Below are positions 7,270 through 14,878 of a DNA stretch of 38,951 nucleotides, in pieces. How positions within the stretch are numbered: position 1 is the first letter of the stretch; every line of letters begins with the position of its first letter. The notes below the pieces were generated by a model. It was not told the DNA's origin and searched no databases. It saw only the letters and a list, made by a program, of their open reading frames with translations. A program made the translations under genes and the position numbers. The DNA is from Xanthobacteraceae bacterium. GTDB lineage: Bacteria > Pseudomonadota > Alphaproteobacteria > Rhizobiales > Xanthobacteraceae. The DNA is taken from positions 1 to 38,951 of the forward strand of contig JALHRD010000040.1 of assembly GCA_022841625.1 (NCBI GenBank). The letters run 5' to 3'.

Positions 7270-7569
7270 ATGAAAGGTTTCAAGACGCTTGTTCGAACTC
7301 TGACGATCGGTGCAACCGTTCTTGGCGCCATCGCTCTCGCGCAATCGGAGCTTATTGACGGTCAGGTCACCAAAATCGATCAGGAAGCCGGCAAGATCAC
7401 GATTCGTCATGGGCCGATAAAGAAGTTCGATATGGACGGCATGACCATGGTGTTCCAGGTCAAGGACCTGGCAATTCTTAAGGTGGTTAAGGCCGGCGAC
7501 AAGGTGAGGTTTGAGGCCGACCGCATCGACGGGCAGTTCACAGTAACGAAGATCGAGCGAGCGAAGTGA
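7270..7569 (+). CDS. cusF: CusF-like periplasmic copper-binding chaperone
   Basis: A 99-residue exported protein with a signal peptide ending near residue 24 (ALAQS) and a CusF-type small beta-barrel. E. coli CusF binds Cu(I) or Ag(I) with His36, Met47 and Met49, with Trp44 stacked over the metal, and passes it to CusB. The matching stretch here is ITIRHGPIKKFDMDGMTMVF: H47, M58 and M60 are kept, but the Trp position is M55. Replacement of the Trp by Met should open the site to a fourth ligand. AGGAGGAAGAGG precedes the ATG, a very strong ribosome site. It follows the cupredoxin gene by 37 bases. The symbol is by similarity. Confidence 0.82.
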   Translation: MKGFKTLVRTLTIGATVLGAIALAQSELIDGQVTKIDQEAGKITIRHGPIKKFDMDGMTMVFQVKDLAILKVVKAGDKVRFEADRIDGQFTVTKIERAK

Positions 7570-7622
7570 TGAGCCGATGCCTGAGGTCGCGGTATGACCG
7601 ATGAGTACGACCGGTGTCGGCA

Positions 7623-7763
7623 ATGGCGTGGATCGCAGGGGTGCCGATCGCTCTGTGTCTTTGGCCCGGTGGTTACGTGGCTCGCGGCGTCGGCTCCTGC
7701 GTTGATGTTGTGATCGGCGACACGATTTGTATTTCAGCGTTTCACGACGCTTGGGGTCGATGA
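7623..7763 (+). CDS. Possible 46-residue ORF coupled to the TPR gene
   Basis: An ATG at 7623 opens a 46-codon frame reading MAWIAGVPIALCLWPGGYVA and on to FHDAWGR, ending in TGA at 7761-7763. That stop overlaps the ATG at 7760 of the TPR gene as ATGA. The first 20 residues are hydrophobic and three cysteines follow. There is no strong ribosome site (only GGTGTCGG). It could be a leader that couples translation, a decayed gene, or chance. Conservation in relatives would decide. Confidence 0.2.
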   Translation: MAWIAGVPIALCLWPGGYVARGVGSCVDVVIGDTICISAFHDAWGR

Positions 7764-8818
7764 CGGTCCGGGAAAAAGGCTCTCGAGCACTTGTATGCTC
7801 TGCGCTGGCCGCATTTTTGACAATCGCAGTCGTTGGTCATGCTGTTGCCGCAAGTCAACTGGATTGGAGCAATTGTCTCGCCGTCCAGCCAGATCGTAAA
7901 ATCGCCGGCTGCACGCGCATCTTGCAAGATCAGGGCCAAAAGCCGGGAAGTCGGGCTATTGCCTACTACAATCGAGGTCGCGCACATTTCGGCAAGGGCG
8001 ATCTTAGTCTCGCCATTGCCGACTACAATGAGGCGATCCGGCTGGAAACGGGATATGTCGCTGCGTATGAAGCGCGCGGGCGCGCATGGAGTGACAAGGG
8101 CGAATTCGCTCGTTCTATCGCCGACTTCGACGAGGTCATCCGACGCAATCCTCATTTAAGCAGTGCCTACAACAGCCGTGGTATCGCTTGGCGCGCCAAA
8201 GGCGATCTCAATCGTGCGATCGAGGACTACGACGAGGCGCTGCGCCTCGACTCAAAATCAAGTATTCCTTACAACAATCGTGCCATTGCCTGGCGCGCTA
8301 AGGGCGACATCGATCGGGCCATGGCGGATTTTAATGAGGCAATCCGGTTAGATCCAAAATTTGCGCTCGCTTACGTGAATCGAGGCGTTGCCTCTTATTA
8401 CGGCGGGTATGTCGCAAGGGCGCAAGTCGACTTCTTGCACGCGAGCGATCTCAACCCGAAAGATGCATATGCCGCACTGTGGCTCGACCTAACCTTGCGT
8501 CGCAGCATGATTCCGAGCCAGCTATCTAAGGCCGCCAGGCATCTCGACATGAAGGCATGGCCGGCGCCGATCATACGCTTGTTTCTCGGCGAGATGACGC
8601 CGGCGGCTGTGATCGCCGCGACTCACGGGCGCGACCCAATAACGCGGCGCGCGCAGGTATGCGAGGCGAATCTCTTTAGTGGGGCATTAGCACTCCTGCA
8701 AGGCTCGAAAGAGCAAGCACTGCCGTTGTTGCAGCGCGCGGCAAGTGACTGCCCGCGAACTTTCGTCGAATGGGAGGCGGCCAACGCGGAACTCAGAGCA
8801 CTCGGCGCAGCACCATGA
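7760..8818 (+). CDS. Exported TPR-repeat protein
   Basis: A 352-residue protein with a signal peptide (residues about 1-32, ending AVAA) and at least four tetratricopeptide repeats between residues about 60 and 215, recognisable by repeated blocks such as YYNRGRAHFGKGDLSLAIAD and AIRLDPKFALAYVNRG. The C-terminal 120 residues are less repetitive and hold cysteines (QVCEANL, SDCPRTF). TPRs mediate protein contacts, here probably in the periplasm. The ATG at 7760 is chosen because the signal peptide follows it and it overlaps the stop of a short upstream ORF; a TTG at 7727 is also in frame. It is last in the plus-strand copper run but has no metal motif, so its link to copper is only positional. 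Confidence 0.7.
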   Translation: MTVREKGSRALVCSALAAFLTIAVVGHAVAASQLDWSNCLAVQPDRKIAGCTRILQDQGQKPGSRAIAYYNRGRAHFGKGDLSLAIADYNEAIRLETGYVAAYEARGRAWSDKGEFARSIADFDEVIRRNPHLSSAYNSRGIAWRAKGDLNRAIEDYDEALRLDSKSSIPYNNRAIAWRAKGDIDRAMADFNEAIRLDPKFALAYVNRGVASYYGGYVARAQVDFLHASDLNPKDAYAALWLDLTLRRSMIPSQLSKAARHLDMKAWPAPIIRLFLGEMTPAAVIAATHGRDPITRRAQVCEANLFSGALALLQGSKEQALPLLQRAASDCPRTFVEWEAANAELRALGAAP

Positions 8819-8935
8819 ATCGTAGAGACTTAAAGAATCAAAAGGCGAGATTGTCAGCGCTGTATGCTTCGCCACTTCAAATGATGTGCCAACGAAGCGG
8901 CTTCGGCGAGCGTTACAGTGACGGAGGTTTGGTCG

Positions 8936-11900
8936 TCAAACTCGTTGAGAGGCGTCGATCGTCCTCGGTGCCGTAAGCGCAGCGCCTTTCACCATAGCAT
9001 AGATTGCGGGGATAACGATCAACGTGAGCAATGTGGACGACGCCATGCCGCCAATCATTGGGACGGCGATTCGTTGCATCACCTCGGCGCCGGTTCCATG
9101 GCTCCACATGATAGGCAACAGACCGGCCATGATGGCGGAAACTGTCATCATCTTCGGACGGACGCGCTCGACTGCGCCGGTCATGATGGCGGCGTAGAGG
9201 TCGTCATGCGTGAATGGCAGTCCTTCCGTTTGTCGTCGTTCTAGCAGTGCGGCGTACGCATGATCGAGATAGATCAACATCACCACGCCGGTTTGGGCAG
9301 CAACGCCGGCCAGTGCGATAAAGCCGACCGCGACCGCGACAGACAGGTTGAAGCCGAGCCACCACATCAGCCACAGTCCACCGACTAGTGCGAATGGAAC
9401 CGACAGCATGACGATCAGGCTCTCGGTAACACGGCGAAAATTCAGGTAGAGCAGTAGGAAGATAATAAGGATCGTTATCGGCACCACGATCGCAAGGCGA
9501 GCCTTGGCGCGCTCCAGATATTCGAACTGGCCGCTCCAGGTGACATAGGTTCCGGCTGGAAACGCGACCTGAGCAGCGACCGCCCGTTGCGCGTCAGCCA
9601 CATAGCCTCCTACGTCACGGTCGCGGAAATCGACAAAGATGTAGATGGCCAACTGGGCGTTCTCGGTCCTAATGCTGGCGGGGCCCTGCGCGAGACTTAC
9701 CTTGGCAACCTGGCCGAGCGGCACAACGCCGCCGTCGGTTATCGGGATCAGGACTTCGGTCGCGATCGACTGCGGATCGCTGCGATAGTCGCGCGGATAG
9801 CGAATGCTGACGGTGTAACGTTCGCGGCCTTCGACGGTGGTGGTTACCGGCTCGGCACCGAGCGCCATGGCAACCAATGCATGCAAGTCGCCCACCATGA
9901 GGCCGTAGCGGGCGAGCTGCATCCGATCAGGATCGATGTTGAGGTAATAGCCGCCGATCGCGCGTTCCGCATAGGCGCTGGTCGTCCCCGGTACGGTGCG
10001 CAGAACTGCTTCGATCTGGCGGGCGATCTTCTCCATCTCCGCAAGGTCGGTGCCGAGCACTTTTACGCCGACCGGCGTGCGGATTCCTGTCGCCAGCATA
10101 TCGATGCGGGCCTTGATCGGCATCGTCCAGGCATTGGAGACGCCGGGAAACTGCAAGGATCGGTCCATCTCGGCAATCAGCTTGTCGAGCGTCATGCCGG
10201 GACGCCATTCGGATTCCGGCTTGAGGTTGATCAGCGTCTCGAACATTTCGGTCGGGGCGGGATCGGTCGCGGTCGCGGCGCGGCCGACCTTTCCCCAAAC
10301 CGAATCGACTTCCGGAAATGACTTGATAATCCGATTCTGGGTTTGCAGGAGCTCGGCGGCCTTGGTGATCGATAAGCCCGGCAATGTGGTCGGCATGTAA
10401 AGGAGCGTCCCCTCATTGAGGGTTGGCATGAACTCGGTGCCCAAACGCGTCGCCGGCCACAGACTGCCCGCGAGAATGACGATCGCCACCAGAATGGTCG
10501 CGACTTTGAATCTCAGTGCGAGCCGAATGACGGGCCGGTAAATCCAAACCAGGAATCGGTTCACCGGGTTTCGGTGCTCAGGCACAATACGGCCGCGAAC
10601 GAACAGGATCATGAGCGCCGGGACCAGCGTCACCGATAACAACGCGGCCGCCGCCATGGCGAAGGTCTTGGTGTAGGCCAGGGGTTTGAACAAGCGGCCT
10701 TCCTGGGCTTCAAGCGCGAAGATCGGAAGGAACGACACCGTGATGATGAGCAGGCTGAAGAACAGCGCCGGTCCAACCTCGGTTGCTGCATTGATGAGGA
10801 TCTGCGTTCTCGGCGTATCGGGCGCAGCGCGCTCAAGATGCTTGTGGGCGTTCTCGATCATCACAATCGCGGCATCGACCATCGCGCCGATCGCTATCGC
10901 AATGCCGCCAAGGCTCATGATGTTGGAGCTCAAGCCGAGAAAATGCATGCAGAGGTAGGCAATCAAGATGCCAAGTGGAAGCGTGATGATAGCCACCAAT
11001 GCACTGCGAGCGTGCAGAAGGAACACGACGCAGACGAGGGAAACGATCAGGCTTTCCTCGATCAGTGTGCGTTTGAGATTGTCGATCGCGCGATAAATTA
11101 GATCAGAGCGATCATAGACGGACTCGATCGTCACGCCTTCTGGCAAGCTCGGTGCGATTTCGGCAAGACGTTTCTTGACGTTGCGGATCACGGAGAGCGC
11201 ATTCTCGCCGAAACGTTGGATCGCGATGCCGGAGACAACCTCACCTTCGCCGTTCATTTCAGTAATGCCGCGCCGCTCGTCCGGCGCCAGCTCTATGCGA
11301 GCGACGTCCTTGAGCAGCACCGGAACGCCGCGATCGTTCTTGACGACGACCTGTTCCAGGTCCGAAAGGCTCTTGATATAGCCACGTCCGCGTACGGCGA
11401 ATTCGGTCTCTGCCAATTCAACCGTGCGGCCGCCGACATCCATGTTGCTCATGCGCACCGCATCGCGCACCTTGCTGATCGGAATGCCCAGCGCCTGCAG
11501 CCGGCGTGGATCGATCACAATGCTGTACTGCTTGACGAAGCCTCCGACGCTCGCAACCTCGGCGACACCCTCCGCCTTGGCAATGCCATAGCGAACGTAC
11601 CAGTCCTGGATGGTCCGCAGTTCGGCGAGATTCTTTTGTGCGCCGCGAACCACGTATTGGTAGACCCAGCCGACGCCGGTTGCGTCCGGGCCAAGGCTCG
11701 GCGCCACGCCGGGCGGTAGCCGTCGCGCGGCGGAATTGAGGTATTCGAGGACCCGCGAACGCGCCCAATAAAGATCGGTGCCGTCCTCGAAAATGACGTA
11801 GACGAACGAGGCACCGAAGAACGAAAATCCACGCACGACGCGCGACTTCGGGACGCTGAGCATTGCCGTGGTCAATGGATAGGTAATTTGATCCTCGACC

Positions 11901-12079
11901 ACCTGAGGGGCCTGGCCGGGATACTCCGTATAGACGATCACCTGAACGTCGGAGAGGTCCGGAATCGCGTCGAGCGGTACCCGCGACACTGCATAGATCC
12001 CGGCCAGCGTCACGAATACGGTCGCGAGCCCGACCAGAAAGACGTTGCGTGCCGACCAGCGAATGAGGGTCGCGATCAT
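8936..12079 (-). CDS. cusA: CusA-type heavy-metal RND efflux pump (Cu/Ag)
   Basis: A 1047-residue inner-membrane RND transporter that drives metal out of the periplasm or cytoplasm with the proton gradient. The twelve-helix layout with two large periplasmic loops is clear. M562 (LLYM), M612 (TEMFET) and M661 (RIDML) match E. coli CusA M573, M623 and M672 at a constant offset of 11; these form the Cu(I)/Ag(I) binding site and relay. The proton-relay region GGIAIAIGAMVDAAIVMIEN carries D402. The start overlaps the end of cusB by four bases, showing translational coupling. The gene converges on the TPR gene, with 117 bases between and no clear terminator. Confidence 0.93.
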   Translation of the reverse strand: MIATLIRWSARNVFLVGLATVFVTLAGIYAVSRVPLDAIPDLSDVQVIVYTEYPGQAPQVVEDQITYPLTTAMLSVPKSRVVRGFSFFGASFVYVIFEDGTDLYWARSRVLEYLNSAARRLPPGVAPSLGPDATGVGWVYQYVVRGAQKNLAELRTIQDWYVRYGIAKAEGVAEVASVGGFVKQYSIVIDPRRLQALGIPISKVRDAVRMSNMDVGGRTVELAETEFAVRGRGYIKSLSDLEQVVVKNDRGVPVLLKDVARIELAPDERRGITEMNGEGEVVSGIAIQRFGENALSVIRNVKKRLAEIAPSLPEGVTIESVYDRSDLIYRAIDNLKRTLIEESLIVSLVCVVFLLHARSALVAIITLPLGILIAYLCMHFLGLSSNIMSLGGIAIAIGAMVDAAIVMIENAHKHLERAAPDTPRTQILINAATEVGPALFFSLLIITVSFLPIFALEAQEGRLFKPLAYTKTFAMAAAALLSVTLVPALMILFVRGRIVPEHRNPVNRFLVWIYRPVIRLALRFKVATILVAIVILAGSLWPATRLGTEFMPTLNEGTLLYMPTTLPGLSITKAAELLQTQNRIIKSFPEVDSVWGKVGRAATATDPAPTEMFETLINLKPESEWRPGMTLDKLIAEMDRSLQFPGVSNAWTMPIKARIDMLATGIRTPVGVKVLGTDLAEMEKIARQIEAVLRTVPGTTSAYAERAIGGYYLNIDPDRMQLARYGLMVGDLHALVAMALGAEPVTTTVEGRERYTVSIRYPRDYRSDPQSIATEVLIPITDGGVVPLGQVAKVSLAQGPASIRTENAQLAIYIFVDFRDRDVGGYVADAQRAVAAQVAFPAGTYVTWSGQFEYLERAKARLAIVVPITILIIFLLLYLNFRRVTESLIVMLSVPFALVGGLWLMWWLGFNLSVAVAVGFIALAGVAAQTGVVMLIYLDHAYAALLERRQTEGLPFTHDDLYAAIMTGAVERVRPKMMTVSAIMAGLLPIMWSHGTGAEVMQRIAVPMIGGMASSTLLTLIVIPAIYAMVKGAALTAPRTIDASQRV

Positions 12080-13497
12080 TTTGGCGCTTCCGGCTGGGTG
12101 AACGCTCGCAGCGCGGCCTTCAGGTTGCTTTCGGCGTCGATCAGGAAGGTTGCCGCGGTGACGACTTCCTCGTCCGTCCTGAGGCCTTCCAAAACCTCAA
12201 CATAGCCGTCGCCGCGGCGGCCAAGCTTGACCGCCCTTGGCTCGAAGCGGCCTTGGCCCTTCGCGACCAGCACGACCTGGCGGGTTCCGCTGTCGATGAC
12301 GGCGCTCGTCGGAACGGCGACGACGGCGGCTTCATCGGCGCCGACCTGCAGCACCACGTCCGCATACATATCGATTTTCAGCCGCCCATCGGGATTTGGC
12401 ACCTCGATGCGGACACGAGCGGTGCGGGTCTCGACGCGCAGCTCCGGATAGATGAACGTCACTTCGCCCTCGAACGGCTGCATCGGGTAAGCGCGAAACA
12501 TCAATGAGGCCCGCGTTCCTGGCTTGATCTGCGGCAGGTCCGCTTCGGCGACGTCGGCGATGACCCAGAGTTGGGAATGATCGGCGATGCGGAACAGCTC
12601 GTCGCCGGCGCGTACGCGCTGACCGTTGATCACATTCTTTTCGATGACGTCGCCGGTCGCAGGTGACGGCCAGTCAAGAGTGCGAGGACCCGCGCCGGTT
12701 TCGCGCACTTCGTTGACTCGGCTCTCGGGAACTCCGAGATTGCGCAGCTGTTGCATCGCGCCTCGGATGTTTCGGTCGATCTCCGATGTGCTGGCGTTGG
12801 GTGGGACGGCGCGCATCGAGACAATGAGATCAATCTGAGCGCGCACGATATCAGGGCTATAGACTCGAAAGAGCGGCTCGCCGGCTTGAACCCGCTGGCC
12901 GGTTCGATTGACGAATAGCTGCTCGACAAAACCGTCGGAACGCGTGGTGACGATGGTCAGCCGGGCGTCGTCGTGCTTGACCGTGCCGACGGCGCGGACC
13001 GGACGCACCACGACCCGTGCTTCGACCGCCTCCGTGCGCACGCCGCTACGTTGAATCCTGTCGAGACTTACCTTGACGGTCTTGCCGTCGTCCGGCTCTT
13101 CACCCTCGTAGACTGCGATGTAATCCATCCCCATCCAGTCCTTCTTCGGTACTGGCGAGGTGTCGGGCAGGCCCATCGGATTGCGGTAATAGAGAATCCG
13201 TCGAGGACCTTTTGCGATTTGCACTTTTTTGTATTCGCCGCCGGGGCCGAATGTCGGCTCTTCATCCTCATAGACTGGCAGATAGTCCCGACCGATGGCG
13301 TCTTTCATTGGCGCCGGTGACCATCGCGGTGTGCCGCTTGGGTCGCGGTAGTACAGAACCTTGCGATCCGGCGAAGGCGCAACTGCCGGCGACACCGGAC
13401 TCGCCGCCGGCAAGCGGGCGTACAGGTAGCCGCCCGCCGCACCAGCGGCCAAGCCGCTTACGAGTATGATCAACCCTACGACGCGAGACATTGGCAT
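12076..13497 (-). CDS. cusB: CusB-type periplasmic adaptor with two heavy-metal-binding domains
   Basis: A 473-residue membrane-fusion protein that bridges CusA to the outer-membrane channel. A hydrophobic N-terminal anchor (residues 5-28) is followed by two copies of a short heavy-metal-binding domain: residues 46-80 (VLYYRDPSGTPRWSPAPMKD) and 101-134 (ILYYRNPMGLPDTSPVPKKD). The second keeps the canonical form; the first has diverged. The adaptor part follows, with a beta-barrel, a lipoyl-like domain and an alpha-hairpin (about 150-470). The ATG at 13497 overlaps the stop of the FixH-like gene by one base, and the end overlaps cusA by four. Two tandem metal-binding domains in one adaptor is a notable detail. 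Confidence 0.9.
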   Translation of the reverse strand: MPMSRVVGLIILVSGLAAGAAGGYLYARLPAASPVSPAVAPSPDRKVLYYRDPSGTPRWSPAPMKDAIGRDYLPVYEDEEPTFGPGGEYKKVQIAKGPRRILYYRNPMGLPDTSPVPKKDWMGMDYIAVYEGEEPDDGKTVKVSLDRIQRSGVRTEAVEARVVVRPVRAVGTVKHDDARLTIVTTRSDGFVEQLFVNRTGQRVQAGEPLFRVYSPDIVRAQIDLIVSMRAVPPNASTSEIDRNIRGAMQQLRNLGVPESRVNEVRETGAGPRTLDWPSPATGDVIEKNVINGQRVRAGDELFRIADHSQLWVIADVAEADLPQIKPGTRASLMFRAYPMQPFEGEVTFIYPELRVETRTARVRIEVPNPDGRLKIDMYADVVLQVGADEAAVVAVPTSAVIDSGTRQVVLVAKGQGRFEPRAVKLGRRGDGYVEVLEGLRTDEEVVTAATFLIDAESNLKAALRAFTQPEAPK

Positions 13498-13889
13498 TAT
13501 CGGGTCGCGCGAAAAATAACTTTGCCGACCACTGTCTCCGGTTCCCCCTGGACCTTGGCTGCGATGCTCAAGAGCCAGCGACCTGCCATGGAGAGTTCGG
13601 TCTTGAAGGCATATACGCCGGGCTCCTTGCTCGGTTCAGGCGTCAGTGGTGAAGCCATGTCGGCCATGTTGTCCGGCGCCATGTCGATGCGGGTTTGAAT
13701 GATGACAGCATCAGTCACGGGTTTGCCGCTCGCTTTGTGCTTCAGGCGCACCGCCACAATCACACCATCACCCCTTTTGACCTCCGCATTGACCGGCTCG
13801 AACACATAGTCGTTGGCTCCTGGGAAGGCGGCACCGGACAAGCTCATGGCAATCGCCGTGGCACCGGCGAGGATCAGTTTTCGCTTCAT
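13497..13889 (-). CDS. Exported FixH/YtkA-like protein of the efflux operon
   Basis: A 130-residue protein with a signal peptide (residues 1-25, AGATAIAMSLSGAAFPGA) and one immunoglobulin-like beta domain of the FixH/YtkA type, with the stretch DAVIIQTRIDMAPDNMADMA followed by GVYAFKTELSMAGRWLLSI. Proteins of this type sit beside cusBA in many alphaproteobacteria. The Met-rich MAPDNMADMASP could bind copper. The ATG at 13889 follows AAGGAGCCTGCA and is better than the in-frame ATG at 13904. The stop (TAA) overlaps the cusB ATG by one base, so it belongs to the same operon. Precise role unknown. Confidence 0.7.
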   Translation of the reverse strand: MKRKLILAGATAIAMSLSGAAFPGANDYVFEPVNAEVKRGDGVIVAVRLKHKASGKPVTDAVIIQTRIDMAPDNMADMASPLTPEPSKEPGVYAFKTELSMAGRWLLSIAAKVQGEPETVVGKVIFRATR

Positions 13890-14008
13890 TGCAGGCTCCT
13901 TCATGAGGGTTCATGCGTGACGACGGCGCGGACCGATGGCCGCGCTGCCGAACGAATTTCGGCCCGAGCAGTTGTGCTCGTGCCAGCGAAATCATTGTCT
14001 TGGAATCG

Positions 14009-14353
14009 TCAGCCCCGAGGAGGCCGGAAGGGCGGACTGCTCGCCTGAGGGTCGAAATCGAGGCTTTGCAACAGGGTCATTGGGTTCGCCAGCGGCACGG
14101 AGTAATCGAGCGGCGATGACGTGCCGGTTGTGTAACTAAAGCATTTGAGCGCGCATGCGGCCATGGACATGCAATCGTTCATGGACTTATCGCACGAGTC
14201 AGCCGCCGAAGGGCAGCAATCGTGGGTTGGCTCAGATGCCGACAACTCAGTGATTACTTGGAATTTCAAATTGAACGCGCCACCGCCCGCAGCCGGCAGC
14301 AAGGCGACCGATGCCGCAATCAGGACAGCCAATATGGTTCGTGTAAATGCCAT
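14009..14353 (-). CDS. Exported cysteine-rich protein, probable metal binder
   Basis: A 114-residue protein with a signal peptide (residues about 1-26) and a mature domain with six cysteines in a short stretch (HDCCPSAADSC, NDCMSMAACALKCF). The spacing suggests disulfides or a thiolate metal site. An upstream in-frame GTG at 14365 adds four residues; the ATG at 14353 is preferred for the signal peptide. It precedes the FixH-like gene by 119 bases on the same strand, so it may head the efflux operon. No family name was recognised. In this setting a periplasmic copper-binding or sensing role is likely but unproven. Confidence 0.55.
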   Translation of the reverse strand: MAFTRTILAVLIAASVALLPAAGGGAFNLKFQVITELSASEPTHDCCPSAADSCDKSMNDCMSMAACALKCFSYTTGTSSPLDYSVPLANPMTLLQSLDFDPQASSPPFRPPRG

Positions 14354-14365
14354 CTTCGAGCGCAC

Positions 14366-14878
14366 TGAATATTCGACAGTAGCGGGTCGCGGGTCAAGTG
14401 ACGATTTTGCGAGGTAAGGGGCCTTAGATGGAAAAATCTTCGGAAAAGCTTAACGTTAGCACTTGGGAAACTCAGCGGATGATCGAAGATGCACCCTAGC
14501 TTTCCCGTGGCGGCAAAGGCTGCAGCGTCGGCTAAAGCAGCTGCCTGAGTGCTGCTGCGTGTCTTGGATGAGAATGGCGCGGCAATAAGGATGAGGGCCG
14601 GCGGCCGTGACGATGTGACGATGTGACGATGTGACGATGTGACGATCGCGCTGCGTCTGGACCGGTGCAAGCTCTTTTTGACGGTGCCGTCCGGCGATTG
14701 CTGTGTGTTAATTGCGACCGGGACGAGCGAGCTGCAGGCCCAGTCACTTCCGCTATGCCCCTAAAGCGACGACCGGCCGTCAAAATGGCGCCCGTCGCGA
14801 TGGGCCATCGCACAACAGGCGACAATTGACCGTCTCCCTACAATGCCCGTCCAGAAAATTCACCTGTCTTGAAAACTC
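14366..14878. other. 513-base stretch without a supported gene
   Basis: It lies between the Cys-rich protein gene and the end of the sensor kinase gene, both on the minus strand. It holds an 8-base tandem repeat (14607-14646). Open frames here show no ribosome site or recognisable domain. A stretch at about 14735-14790 (CACTTCCGCTATGCCCCTAA) resembles a dispersed intergenic sequence I associate with Bradyrhizobium-type genomes. A promoter for the efflux operon should lie near 14366-14450, but no clear box was identified. Confidence 0.5.
14607..14646. repeat. Five tandem copies of GTGACGAT
   Basis: The 8-base unit GTGACGAT is repeated five times without error. Perfect short tandem repeats can change length by slippage. 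It lies about 230 bases downstream of the kinase stop and 250 bases upstream of the Cys-rich gene, so it is not inside a supported gene. There are no spacers, so it is not a CRISPR. Confidence 0.9.

Noticed and set aside
9587-10321. Plus-strand open frame of 244 codons
   Set aside because: It is antisense to cusA in the periplasmic loop region; the translation shows no domain.
14607-14646. CRISPR-like array
   Set aside because: The units are 8 bases and follow one another without spacers, so this is a simple tandem repeat.
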